A stretch of DNA of 64,000 nt from Blastococcus sp. TF02A-26 (GTDB lineage Bacteria > Actinomycetota > Actinomycetes > Mycobacteriales > Geodermatophilaceae): contig NZ_QOHG01000001.1 in the NCBI RefSeq assembly GCF_003319125.1, forward strand, positions 248,001 through 312,000. Direction: 5' to 3'. A program made the position numbers and the translations under genes. Of this stretch, positions 45,165 to 53,826 are shown in pieces (within the stretch, counting starts at the first letter, position 1; each line of letters opens with the position of its first letter). A model generated the notes under the pieces. That model did not search any database and was not told the origin of the DNA. It was given only the letters and a program-made list of their open reading frames with translations.

Positions 45165-48100
45165 ATGGCGACGATCGTCACCGACCAGCGCACCGTGGCC
45201 CCGGCGGAGCCCGTCACGGCGGCTCGTCCGCGGGTGCCTCTGAGAACCCGCGCGGCCGAGTTGCTCGTGCGCGGCCGGCTCGCCGTCGTCTGCCTCGGGT
45301 TCGTCGTCCTGTCGCTGGTGCAGCAACCGGGGCGGCTCCTGGGCGACACCAAGATCGACCTGCTCGTCGACCCGGTCGGGTTCCTGGGCCGGGCGCTGAC
45401 CCTGTGGGAGCCGCTGGGCTCGGCCGGGCAGGTGCAGAACCAGGCCTACGGCTACTTCTTCCCCATGGGCCCGTTCTTCGCCCTGGGCGACCTGGTCGGG
45501 CTGCCGATGTGGATCGTGCAGCGGCTCTGGTGGGCCGGGCTCATGAGCGTGGCCTTCCTCGGAGTGGTGGCCCTGGCGCGGCGGCTGCGGATCGGCACAC
45601 CGGGCACCGCGCTGTTCGCCGGCCTGGCCTACGCCCTGGCGCCGCGCATCGTGTCCGAGATCGGCCAGACCTCGTCCGAGCTGATCCCCATGGCCCTGGC
45701 GCCGTGGGTGCTCGTCCCGCTGGCCGGTCTGGCGCAGGACGGGAGTGCACGGCCCGGGCAGGTGCGACGGGCCGCGCTGCTGTCGGGCGTGGCGGTGTTC
45801 TGCGTCGGCGGGATCAACGCGGTCGCCACGGCCGCGGTCCTGCCACTGGCCGTGCTCTTCCTCCTCACCCGCCCGGCCGGCCCGCTGCGCCGCCGGCTGG
45901 TCGCCTGGTGGCTGGTCGCCCTCGGCCTGGCCACCGCCTGGTGGGCCGGACCGCTGCTGCTGCTGGGCCGCTACAGCCCGCCGTTCCTCTACTACATCGA
46001 GAACGCCCAGGCGACGACCGGCCCGAACGAGGTCCTGGGCGTGCTGCGCGGCACGTCGCACTGGATCGCCGAGATGGCCAACCCGTACGGCCCCGCCTGG
46101 CCGTCGGGATGGGCGCTGGTCCACCACGTGCTCCCCGTCGCCGGCACCGTCGTCCTCGCCGCGGCCGCGATCGCCGGGCTGTGCCGCCGCGACCTGCCCG
46201 AACGCCGCTGGCTGGTCCTGGGACTGCTGGCCGGGGTCGGCCTGGTGTCGCTCGGGCACCTCGCCGCCGTCGACGGGCTGTGGGCCGGCCCGCTGCACGA
46301 CGCCCTCGACGGCGCGCTGGCCCCGCTGCGCAACGTGCACAAGTTCGAGCCGGTGGTGCGGCTGCCCCTCGTCCTCGGGCTGGCCCACCTGGGCGGGGTC
46401 CTCGTGCTCCGCGCCCGCCGCCTCCGGCAGGTCCCCCCGGTACGGCACCCCGCCCGGCCCGCGCCCGCCCGGGCGGCCTGGTCCCGGCTGGCCCGGGGAG
46501 GCTCCCGGCTCGTCCTCGCCGCCGTCGTCGCCGCGCTGGTCGCCACCGTCTCCCCGGCGCTGGCCGGCCGGCTGGCGCCGCCCACCGGCTTCACCGAGGT
46601 CCCCGGGTACTGGGCGGAGACGGCCGACTACCTCGCCGCCCAGCAGGACAGCGGCCGCGCACTGCTGGTGCCGGGTTCCTCCTTCGGCACCTACGAGTGG
46701 GGCAACCCCAACGACGAGGTCCTCCAGCCGCTGGCCGACTCGCCGTGGGACGTCCGGAGCGCCATCCCGCTCAGCCCCGAGGGGCACATCCGGGTGCTCG
46801 ACGCCATCGAGGAGCGGCTGGCGATGGGCGAGGGCTCCGAGGGCCTGACCCGGTTCCTCGCCCGCGCCGGCATCTCCCACCTGGTGCTGCGCAACGACCT
46901 CGACACCGGGCAGGGCCGCTCGACCCGGGCGATCCTCGTCCGCCAGGCGCTGGCCACCTCACCGGGCATCGCCCTGGCGGCCACCTTCGGCCCGGTCGGC
47001 GCCAGCGAGGACGTGCCCGAGGGCCTGGTGTCCGACGCGGGCCTGGACGAGCCCGCCCCCGCCATCGAGGTCTACCGCGTCGCCGACACCGTGCCGCTCG
47101 CGTCGACCGCGCCGCTGGCCGACGCCGTGACCGTGCACGGCGGCCCCGAGGCGGTGCTGGCGCTCGAGGAGCGGGGCCTGATCACCGGCCGACCGACGCT
47201 CATGGCCGGCAGCCCCCAGGCCACCGGCACGCCGATGGTCACCGACGCGCTGGTCCGCCGGGAGCGCAACTTCGGCCGGCTCGACGGCGCCACCTCCGGA
47301 GCGCTCAGCCTGGAGGACCCGCTCCGGCTGGAGACCCCGGTCCGTGACTACGTCGTCCCCGACGCCGCCCTCGCCGAGAGCGTCGTCCACTACATCGGCG
47401 CCGCGCCGTCGGCGTCGAGTTCGGCGTCGGACCCGAGCGGCTTCGTGGCCACCCGCCTGGACAGCCAGCCCTACTCCGCCGTCGACGGCGACCCCACCAC
47501 GGCCTGGCGGCCGGCGCCCTGGGACGAGTCGGGCGAGGCGCCGTGGTGGCGGGTCACCACCGACCAGCAGGTCCTGGCCTCCACCGTCGTGGTCGCGCTC
47601 GGGCAGGAGCCCGGTGTCCCCCGGCCCACCGAGCTTCGCCTGATCACCGACGCGGGGGAGGCCGTCGTCCCGGTCGTCGACACCGGCGACGAGCAGGTCC
47701 TCCCGCTCCCGTCCGGCCCCACCTCCAGCCTCACCATCGAGGCCACGAGCGCCGCGGACACCCGGGCGCTGGCCCTGGCCAACGTCCGGCTCCCCGGCGT
47801 GGACGTGCAGCGCTCGGTCATGGTGCCGCGCGCGGGGTCCCCGGTGTCGGTCTACGCCTTCGAGGCCCAGCGCGGCCGCGCCGGCTGCGTCGTCGACGCC
47901 TCGAGCGCCCCCCGGTGCTCGGGTGCGCTGCTCACCGGCGCCGAGGAGCCGGTGCTCATGGACCGCACCTTCTGGGTCGAGGAGTGGGCCGACTACGACG
48001 TCCGGTCGACCGGGGTGGCCCGCCCGGGCGCGGCTCTCGACGAGCTCCTGACCTCGCTGCGCGGCACGATCCCGGTCACGGCGAGCAGCTCGGCGGTCGG

Positions 48101-49439
48101 CGACCCGCGCGGCAGCGCCGTGGCGGCGCTGGACGGCGACCCGACGACCACCTGGATCGCGGCCGGCGAGGACCGGCGCCCCTCCCTGACCCTGACCTTC
48201 CCCCGGCCCCGGTCGGTCGACTCCCTGCGGGTGGTCACCTCCGACGGCGTCGTCGCCGCCCGCCCGGGCGCGGTCACGATCGACGACGGCGGCGGGCTGG
48301 CCCGCACCGTCCGCCTGGCCGCGGACGGCACCGCGCGCTTCGCGCCCGTCGTCACCGACCGGCTGACCGTCACCTTCGACCTGGCCGACGACGTGCGGTC
48401 GCTGGACCCGCTGACCCGCTGGGAGCAGACGGTCGGCGTGGGCGTCAGCGAGCTGGAGGTCGGCGGCCCCAACCCGGTCACCGACCCGGCGACGCCGGTG
48501 TTCCTGCCCTGCGGGACCGGCCCGACCGTCCGGATGGACGCCGCGATCATCGGCACCGAGGTCCGCACCACCGTGGGCGAGCTGCTGGCCGGCACACCGG
48601 TGACCGTCAAGCCGTGCGACGCGATCCCGGCCCTCCGGCTGCCCGCCGGCGAGCACCGGGTGGTCGCGCGCAGCACCGACACCATCGCCGTCGACACGGT
48701 CACGCTCAGCCGCTTCGGGCGGGCGATCAAGGAGGCCGCGGGGGTGCGCACCCCCGCCGAGGTCACCCGCTGGGACGCCGAGCACCGCACCCTCCAGGTG
48801 GCCGCGCGCGAGGAGCCCACGCTGCTCGTCGTCCCGGAGAACCCCAACCCCGGCTGGACGGCGCAGCTGGACGGCGAGGAGCTGGAGGCGGTCACCGTCG
48901 ACGGGTGGCAGCAGGGCTACGTCCTGCCGGCCGGTCCGGCCGGGACCGTCCGGCTCGACTTCCCGCCGGGGGCGGAGTACCGGGAGGTGCTGGCCATCGG
49001 TGCCGGTGCCGTGGTCGTGCTCGCCGTCCTCACCGCCCTGCCCACGCGCCGGCCGGGGCGGATCGGCCCGCGCCGCCGGGCGGGACGGCTGCCCGGCGTG
49101 CTGGCCGGCGCCGCCCTCGTCGCCGCCGCCGGGCTGGGCACGGCCCTGGTCGGCGGGGGAGTCGCGCTGGCCGCGCTGGCCGTGTTCTGGGCGGTCTCCC
49201 AGCTGGCCGGAGCCCGGCGGTCGGCGGTCCTCGGCACGGTCGCCGTCGGCGGGCTGCTCGTCGCCGGCGCGCTCCTGCTGGCCGGTCCGGAGACGACCGA
49301 GGACGTGCGGCAGGTGGCCGCGGTGCTCGGGCTGACCGCGGTCGTGGCCGGGGTCCTGCCGGTGCTGCCGGGGCAGCCGTGGCGCAGGCGCACCTCCGGC
49401 GGGGGCGCGGTCCCGCGCGCCGCCGGCAGCGCCCCGTGA
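45165..49439 (+). CDS. aftD: AftD-like arabinofuranosyltransferase, copy 2
   Basis: A 1424-residue paralogue of the preceding protein along its full length: GDTKIDLLVDPVGFLGRAL, AYGYFFPMGPFFALG, VPGSSFGTYEWGNPNDE (copy 1: VPGSSFGTYAWGTTGDE), and in the outer half two carbohydrate-binding-like modules (AVDGDPTTAWRPAPW near 770; ALDGDPTTTWIAAGED near 990). The closing helices lie near 1290-1410. ATG 45165 starts DMATIVTD, parallel to MATIALGE of copy 1. It has no strong ribosome-binding site of its own, so it may depend on the small ORF upstream. Two copies suggest two linkages or two acceptor glycans. Confidence 0.9.
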   Translation: MATIVTDQRTVAPAEPVTAARPRVPLRTRAAELLVRGRLAVVCLGFVVLSLVQQPGRLLGDTKIDLLVDPVGFLGRALTLWEPLGSAGQVQNQAYGYFFPMGPFFALGDLVGLPMWIVQRLWWAGLMSVAFLGVVALARRLRIGTPGTALFAGLAYALAPRIVSEIGQTSSELIPMALAPWVLVPLAGLAQDGSARPGQVRRAALLSGVAVFCVGGINAVATAAVLPLAVLFLLTRPAGPLRRRLVAWWLVALGLATAWWAGPLLLLGRYSPPFLYYIENAQATTGPNEVLGVLRGTSHWIAEMANPYGPAWPSGWALVHHVLPVAGTVVLAAAAIAGLCRRDLPERRWLVLGLLAGVGLVSLGHLAAVDGLWAGPLHDALDGALAPLRNVHKFEPVVRLPLVLGLAHLGGVLVLRARRLRQVPPVRHPARPAPARAAWSRLARGGSRLVLAAVVAALVATVSPALAGRLAPPTGFTEVPGYWAETADYLAAQQDSGRALLVPGSSFGTYEWGNPNDEVLQPLADSPWDVRSAIPLSPEGHIRVLDAIEERLAMGEGSEGLTRFLARAGISHLVLRNDLDTGQGRSTRAILVRQALATSPGIALAATFGPVGASEDVPEGLVSDAGLDEPAPAIEVYRVADTVPLASTAPLADAVTVHGGPEAVLALEERGLITGRPTLMAGSPQATGTPMVTDALVRRERNFGRLDGATSGALSLEDPLRLETPVRDYVVPDAALAESVVHYIGAAPSASSSASDPSGFVATRLDSQPYSAVDGDPTTAWRPAPWDESGEAPWWRVTTDQQVLASTVVVALGQEPGVPRPTELRLITDAGEAVVPVVDTGDEQVLPLPSGPTSSLTIEATSAADTRALALANVRLPGVDVQRSVMVPRAGSPVSVYAFEAQRGRAGCVVDASSAPRCSGALLTGAEEPVLMDRTFWVEEWADYDVRSTGVARPGAALDELLTSLRGTIPVTASSSAVGDPRGSAVAALDGDPTTTWIAAGEDRRPSLTLTFPRPRSVDSLRVVTSDGVVAARPGAVTIDDGGGLARTVRLAADGTARFAPVVTDRLTVTFDLADDVRSLDPLTRWEQTVGVGVSELEVGGPNPVTDPATPVFLPCGTGPTVRMDAAIIGTEVRTTVGELLAGTPVTVKPCDAIPALRLPAGEHRVVARSTDTIAVDTVTLSRFGRAIKEAAGVRTPAEVTRWDAEHRTLQVAAREEPTLLVVPENPNPGWTAQLDGEELEAVTVDGWQQGYVLPAGPAGTVRLDFPPGAEYREVLAIGAGAVVVLAVLTALPTRRPGRIGPRRRAGRLPGVLAGAALVAAAGLGTALVGGGVALAALAVFWAVSQLAGARRSAVLGTVAVGGLLVAGALLLAGPETTEDVRQVAAVLGLTAVVAGVLPVLPGQPWRRRTSGGGAVPRAAGSAP

Positions 49440-49456
49440 TCGGGCACCATGGACGT

Positions 49457-50674
49457 GTGCGCCGCCCCCTCGTCCTCCTGCCCCTGGTCGGGCTGCTGCT
49501 GACCGGTTGCCTGCGGCTGGAGGCCCCCGAGGCCGACGCGGTCGCGGGGGAGCCGTCCGCCACGCTGCTCCCGGTCTCCCCGGGGGCCTCGGTGGGCACC
49601 GAGCGGCTGGAGCCGGCGTGCCCGGACCCCGAGCCCGGCGCGGTCCTGACCGCCGACGACTACAACGAGGCGTTCGAGGAGCTGGACCTGCCGTACTGGC
49701 AGTCCGCGGACGTCGGGGCCAGCGCCATGCTCAGCGACGGACGCGTCCTCTGGATGTGGGGTGACACCATCCGCGAGGCGGAGGTGGAGCCGGAGATGCC
49801 GCGCATGGTGGACAACTCCATGCTCGTCACCTCCGGCACCTGCGTGTCCCAGGTCGTGAACGCCGAACACGGGCCGGCGCTGCCGCGCGACCCCAACGAG
49901 CTGTCGATCTGGCCGATGTCCGTGGTGCGCACCGATCCCGGGCCCGAGGCCGCCGCGGACGTCACCGACGTCGTCGTCGTCTACTGCTCGCGGGTGCAGC
50001 GCGGCGACCGCATGTGGGACTTCATCGTCCGCGGGACGACGGTGGCGGTCTACACCGTCGGCGCCGACGGCGTGCCGCGGCTGTCCGAGGCCGCCCAGCT
50101 GACCCCCGACGACCCGAACCTCGGGGCCATCCACTGGGGCGCGGCCGCGGCGCTCGACGGGGACTGGCTCTACGTCTACGGCTCCCGCAACACCGGGCAG
50201 GCGTACACCTACGGCCACGAGGTGTACGCGGCGCGGCTGCCGGCCGACCGGCCGACGGACCCCACCGCCATGCAGTTCTGGGACGGTCGGAGCTGGCAGG
50301 CCGACCGCTCCCGTGTCGTGCCGGTCATCGGTGCGGCCGAGGGGGTGGCGCAGACCCTCTCCGTGGACCGGGTGGACGGCACGTGGGTCGCCTACTCCAA
50401 GCTCGGCGGCGACCTCGCCGACGAGGCGGCGACCTGGACGTCGGACTCGCCGACCGGCCCGTTCGTGGTCCAGCCGGTCCTGCCCTCGCCGGCCGGGCAG
50501 GACACCGGGTACATCCAGTACACGCCGCTGGCCCACCCCGAGATCCCGACCACGCCCGGACGGATGGTGGTCTCGGTGTCCCGCAACGTCGACGACTACG
50601 ACCTCCTGCTGGCGCGACCCCAGCTGGGCCGGCCGCTGTTCTCCGAGATCCCCCGGCCCGCCGCCGGAGCCTGA
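49457..50674 (+). CDS. DUF4185/DUF5005-like lipoprotein
   Basis: A 405-residue lipoprotein: the N-terminus VRRPLVLLPLVGLLLTGC carries a lipobox (LTGC), so it is anchored on the outer face of the membrane. The domain has ADVGASAMLSDGRVLWMWGDT, MVDNSMLVTSGTCV, ELSIWPMSVV, AIHWGAAAALDGDWLYVYGSR, QFWDGRSWQ and VVSVSRNVDDYDLL, the same order of blades as the protein at 29808. It lies 17 bases after the second AftD, so it is probably co-expressed. If DUF4185, it may trim D-arabinan (GH183 activity); no catalytic residue can be assigned by eye. GTG 49457. Confidence 0.75.
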   Translation: MRRPLVLLPLVGLLLTGCLRLEAPEADAVAGEPSATLLPVSPGASVGTERLEPACPDPEPGAVLTADDYNEAFEELDLPYWQSADVGASAMLSDGRVLWMWGDTIREAEVEPEMPRMVDNSMLVTSGTCVSQVVNAEHGPALPRDPNELSIWPMSVVRTDPGPEAAADVTDVVVVYCSRVQRGDRMWDFIVRGTTVAVYTVGADGVPRLSEAAQLTPDDPNLGAIHWGAAAALDGDWLYVYGSRNTGQAYTYGHEVYAARLPADRPTDPTAMQFWDGRSWQADRSRVVPVIGAAEGVAQTLSVDRVDGTWVAYSKLGGDLADEAATWTSDSPTGPFVVQPVLPSPAGQDTGYIQYTPLAHPEIPTTPGRMVVSVSRNVDDYDLLLARPQLGRPLFSEIPRPAAGA

Positions 50675-50735
50675 GACCCGCGCCGAGCCGGCCCCCGGTG
50701 GGCAGCATCACGCCCGTGCGCGGAAGATCGGCGGC

Positions 50736-52076
50736 GTGCGGAGCGTCCTCCCGGGGGTGACCCGGTCGCCCGCCCTGCGCGCCCACGGCGTCTGGCTGGT
50801 GGCGCTCGCCTCCTACGTGATGGCGGTGTTCCACCGGGCCTCCCTCGGCGTGGCCGGGCCCGAGGCCCAGGAGCGGTTCTCCGCCGGCGCGTCGGCGGTC
50901 TCGCTGTTCCTGGTCCTGCAGCTGGCGGTCTACGCCGGAATGCAGGTCCCGGTCGGCGTCGCCCTGGACCGCTTCGGCTCACGGCGGCTGATCGTCGCCG
51001 GCGGGCTGACCATGGCCGCGGGCCAGCTGCTGCTCGCCGTCGCGACCGACGTGCCCACCGCGATCGCCGCCCGCGTCCTCGTCGGGGCCGGCGACGCGAT
51101 GACCTTCATCAGCGTGCTCCGCATCATCGGCGCCTGGTTCCCGGGCGGCACCGTCCCCGTGATCACCCAGCTGACCGGCATCCTCGGCCAGCTCGGTCAG
51201 GTGATCGCCGCGTCCCCGCTGGTGGCGCTGCTGCACGGCGCCGGCTGGCGGAACACCTTCCTCGGGGCCGCCGCGGTGGGCGTGCTGGTGACGGTGCTGG
51301 TCCTGGCGACGCTGCGGGACGCGCCCGCGGGAGTCGTCCGGCCCGCGCCCCCGGACCTGGCCGCCGTCCGGGAGGGGCTGGTCGCCACCTGGCGGGAGTC
51401 GGGCACCCGGATCGGCCTGTACACCCACCTGGTCACCCAGTTCTCGGGCACGGTCTTCGCCCTGCTGTGGGGGTTCCCGTTCCTCACCCGGGCCGAGGGC
51501 CTCTCCCCGGGGACGGCGGCGGCGCTGCTCACGCTGCTGGTGCTCGTCGGCATGGTCGTCGGCCCGGTGCTCGGCCGGCTCTGCGGCCGGTGGCCGCTGC
51601 GCCGCTCGGTGCTGGTGTTCGGCATCCTCGTCGCCACCGTCGTCGTCTGGACCGTCGTCCTGCTGTGGCCCGGCCGGGTCCCGCTGCCGCTGCTCGTCGT
51701 CCTCGTGGTGGTGCTCGGCACCAACGGCCCCGGGTCGATGATCGGGTTCGACTACGCGCGGACCACCAACCCGGCCGAGCGCCAGGGCAGCGCCAGCGGG
51801 GTGGTCAACGTCGGCGGGTTCGTCGCCTCCCTGCTGACGATCCTGGCCATCGGCGCCGTCCTGGACCTGCTGACCCCGGGTGCCTCGACCGCCTACGACC
51901 GCGACGCCTTCCGGGCCGCGTTCGCCGTCCAGTACGTGCTCTGGGCGATCGGCACCGTCGGGGTCCTCCGCCACCGCCGGCTGCTGCGCGCCCGGCTCGC
52001 CGAGGACGGGGTCGTGCTGATCCCGCTGCACGTCGCGGTGGTCGCCCGGCTGCGCGGGAGCTCCCCCCGGCGCTGA
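50736..52076 (+). CDS. Major facilitator superfamily transporter
   Basis: A 446-residue transporter with twelve predicted helices. Helix 1-2 read GVWLVALASYVMAVFHRASLGVAG; the loop between helices 2 and 3 has GVALDRFGSRRLIVAGG, a good MFS signature; FDYARTTNPAERQGSASGVVNVGGF lies near helix 11. The family is the nitrate/hexuronate-like class with no strong specificity signal. It follows the lipoprotein by 61 bases. GTG 50736 is chosen because the first helix starts about 20 residues later; there is no good ribosome-binding site. Confidence 0.85.
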   Translation: MRSVLPGVTRSPALRAHGVWLVALASYVMAVFHRASLGVAGPEAQERFSAGASAVSLFLVLQLAVYAGMQVPVGVALDRFGSRRLIVAGGLTMAAGQLLLAVATDVPTAIAARVLVGAGDAMTFISVLRIIGAWFPGGTVPVITQLTGILGQLGQVIAASPLVALLHGAGWRNTFLGAAAVGVLVTVLVLATLRDAPAGVVRPAPPDLAAVREGLVATWRESGTRIGLYTHLVTQFSGTVFALLWGFPFLTRAEGLSPGTAAALLTLLVLVGMVVGPVLGRLCGRWPLRRSVLVFGILVATVVVWTVVLLWPGRVPLPLLVVLVVVLGTNGPGSMIGFDYARTTNPAERQGSASGVVNVGGFVASLLTILAIGAVLDLLTPGASTAYDRDAFRAAFAVQYVLWAIGTVGVLRHRRLLRARLAEDGVVLIPLHVAVVARLRGSSPRR

Positions 52077-52135
52077 CCCGGTCGCGCCGCGGCGCCCCTA
52101 CCTCCATGATCACCGGGAGGGCGGGAGGAGCCGGC

Positions 52136-53695
52136 GTGGACGTGGTGGTCGGACTCGATGCCGGCACGACGGCGACCAAGGCCGTGACGGCCGGCACCGA
52201 CGCGCGCGTCCGGGACCTGGTCAGCGTGGGCTACCCGCTGCAGGTGCCGGCGCCCGGCCGGGCCGAGCTGGACGCCGGCCGGTTGACCGCAGCCGCGGTC
52301 GAGGCGCTGGCCGGGATCGCCCGCGCGGCCCGCGACCGCGGTGACCGGGTCGTCGCGGTCAGCCTGAGCGCGGCCATGCACGGCCTGGTCCCCATGGGCG
52401 AGGACGGCGTCCCCCTCGGGCCGGTGGTGACCTGGGCCGACGACCGCGCTGCCCGGTGGGCCGCCGCGCTGGTCGCCGACGGGCGCGCGGCCGGCCTGCA
52501 CGAGCGCACCGGGACGCCCGTCCACCCGATGTCCCCGCTCGTCAAGCTCTCCTGGGAGCGGGCGCAGGACCCCGACCGCGTCGACCGGGTGCCGCGCTGG
52601 GGCGGGGTCAAGGAGCTGCTCGTCGCGGCGCTGTGCGGCGGCGGGCACCGCGTGGACCGCTCCTGCGCCTCGGCCACCGGGCTGTACGACGTGCGGGCGG
52701 GTCACTGGGACGCCGAGGCGCTGGGCATCGCCGGGGTCCGGCCCGGGCAGCTGGGCGAGGTCCTGCCGACGACGGCGGTGCTGCCCGCTCTGCGTCCCGA
52801 GGTCGCCGCGGCGACGGGCCTGCCGCCGGGGACGCCGCTGGTGATCGGGGCGTCCGACGGCGTGCTGGCGAACCTCGGCGTCGGCGCGGTGCGCCCCGAC
52901 GTCGCGGCGGTGTCGCTGGGCACGAGCGGAGCGCTGCGGGTCGTCGTCCCCGCGCCGGTCGTGGACCCGGCTCACCGGCTGTTCTGCTACGCGCTCACCG
53001 ACGACGCCTGGGTGGTGGGCGGCGCGGTCAACAACGGCGGATCGGTCGTGCGCTGGGCGGCCCGGGCGCTCGCCGCCGCCGACGGTCCCGAGCCGGAGGG
53101 CGAGGCCGCCGACGAGCTCGACGCCCGCCTGCTCGAGGAGGCCGCCGGCGTGCCCGCGGGCAGCGCCGGCCTGCTGTGCCTGCCCTACCTGCTGGGGGAG
53201 CGGGCCCCCTGGTGGCGCTCCGGCCTGCGCGGGGCCTACGTCGGGCTCCGCCGCGAGCACCGCCGGCCGCACCTGGTCCGGTCCGCGGTCGAGGGGGTGT
53301 GCCAGCAGCTGGCCCTGGTGCGGGACGCCTTCGCCGCCGCGCAGCTGCCCGTCCGCGAGGTGCGGGCGACCGGCGGCGCCGTCGCCTCGCCCCTGTGGGT
53401 GGGCACCCTGGCCGCCGCCCTGGACCTGCCGGTGCGCGTCGCCGACTCGCCGGAGGGCACCGCGCTCGGCGCCTGCCTGCTGGGCTGGCACGCCCTCGGC
53501 GCGCTGCCGGACCTGGACGCGGCGACGGCGCTGGTCGACGTCTCGGACCCGGTGGAGCCCGATCCGGCCGACGCGGCCCTCTACGCCCGGCTGCGGCCGC
53601 TGGTGGAGCGCTCCACCGGTGCCCTGACCGACGTCCTCACCGAGCTCGACGCGCTCGACGACACCCCGTCCCGCCCCGCCGGACGACCCGTCTGA
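52136..53695 (+). CDS. FGGY carbohydrate kinase, gluconokinase-like
   Basis: A 519-residue sugar kinase. VVVGLDAGTTATKAVTAGTD is the ATP-binding N-terminus, SLSAAMHGLVPMGEDGVPLGPVVTWADDRAA resembles gluconokinase, PLVKLSWERAQDPDRVDRVPRWGGVKELL follows, and VSLGTSGALRV and GGAVNNGGSVVRWAA mark the C-terminal ATPase half. It phosphorylates a sugar or sugar acid; gluconate is my best guess. The start is GTG 52136, behind GGGAGGAG with six-base spacing; ATG 52106 is an alternative. There is no local sugar operon. Confidence 0.87.
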   Translation: MDVVVGLDAGTTATKAVTAGTDARVRDLVSVGYPLQVPAPGRAELDAGRLTAAAVEALAGIARAARDRGDRVVAVSLSAAMHGLVPMGEDGVPLGPVVTWADDRAARWAAALVADGRAAGLHERTGTPVHPMSPLVKLSWERAQDPDRVDRVPRWGGVKELLVAALCGGGHRVDRSCASATGLYDVRAGHWDAEALGIAGVRPGQLGEVLPTTAVLPALRPEVAAATGLPPGTPLVIGASDGVLANLGVGAVRPDVAAVSLGTSGALRVVVPAPVVDPAHRLFCYALTDDAWVVGGAVNNGGSVVRWAARALAAADGPEPEGEAADELDARLLEEAAGVPAGSAGLLCLPYLLGERAPWWRSGLRGAYVGLRREHRRPHLVRSAVEGVCQQLALVRDAFAAAQLPVREVRATGGAVASPLWVGTLAAALDLPVRVADSPEGTALGACLLGWHALGALPDLDAATALVDVSDPVEPDPADAALYARLRPLVERSTGALTDVLTELDALDDTPSRPAGRPV

Positions 53696-53826
53696 GCCGG
53701 ACCGGGACGGTCACGGAGACCCTGCTCGGCACGATCGGCTTCGTGCCGGCGCTGGTCCTCAGCCTGCTCCTCCGACCGGCCGCCGTTCCGCTCGCCGCCG
53801 CTCCGGGGGAGGGGCAGGGTGGAGGC

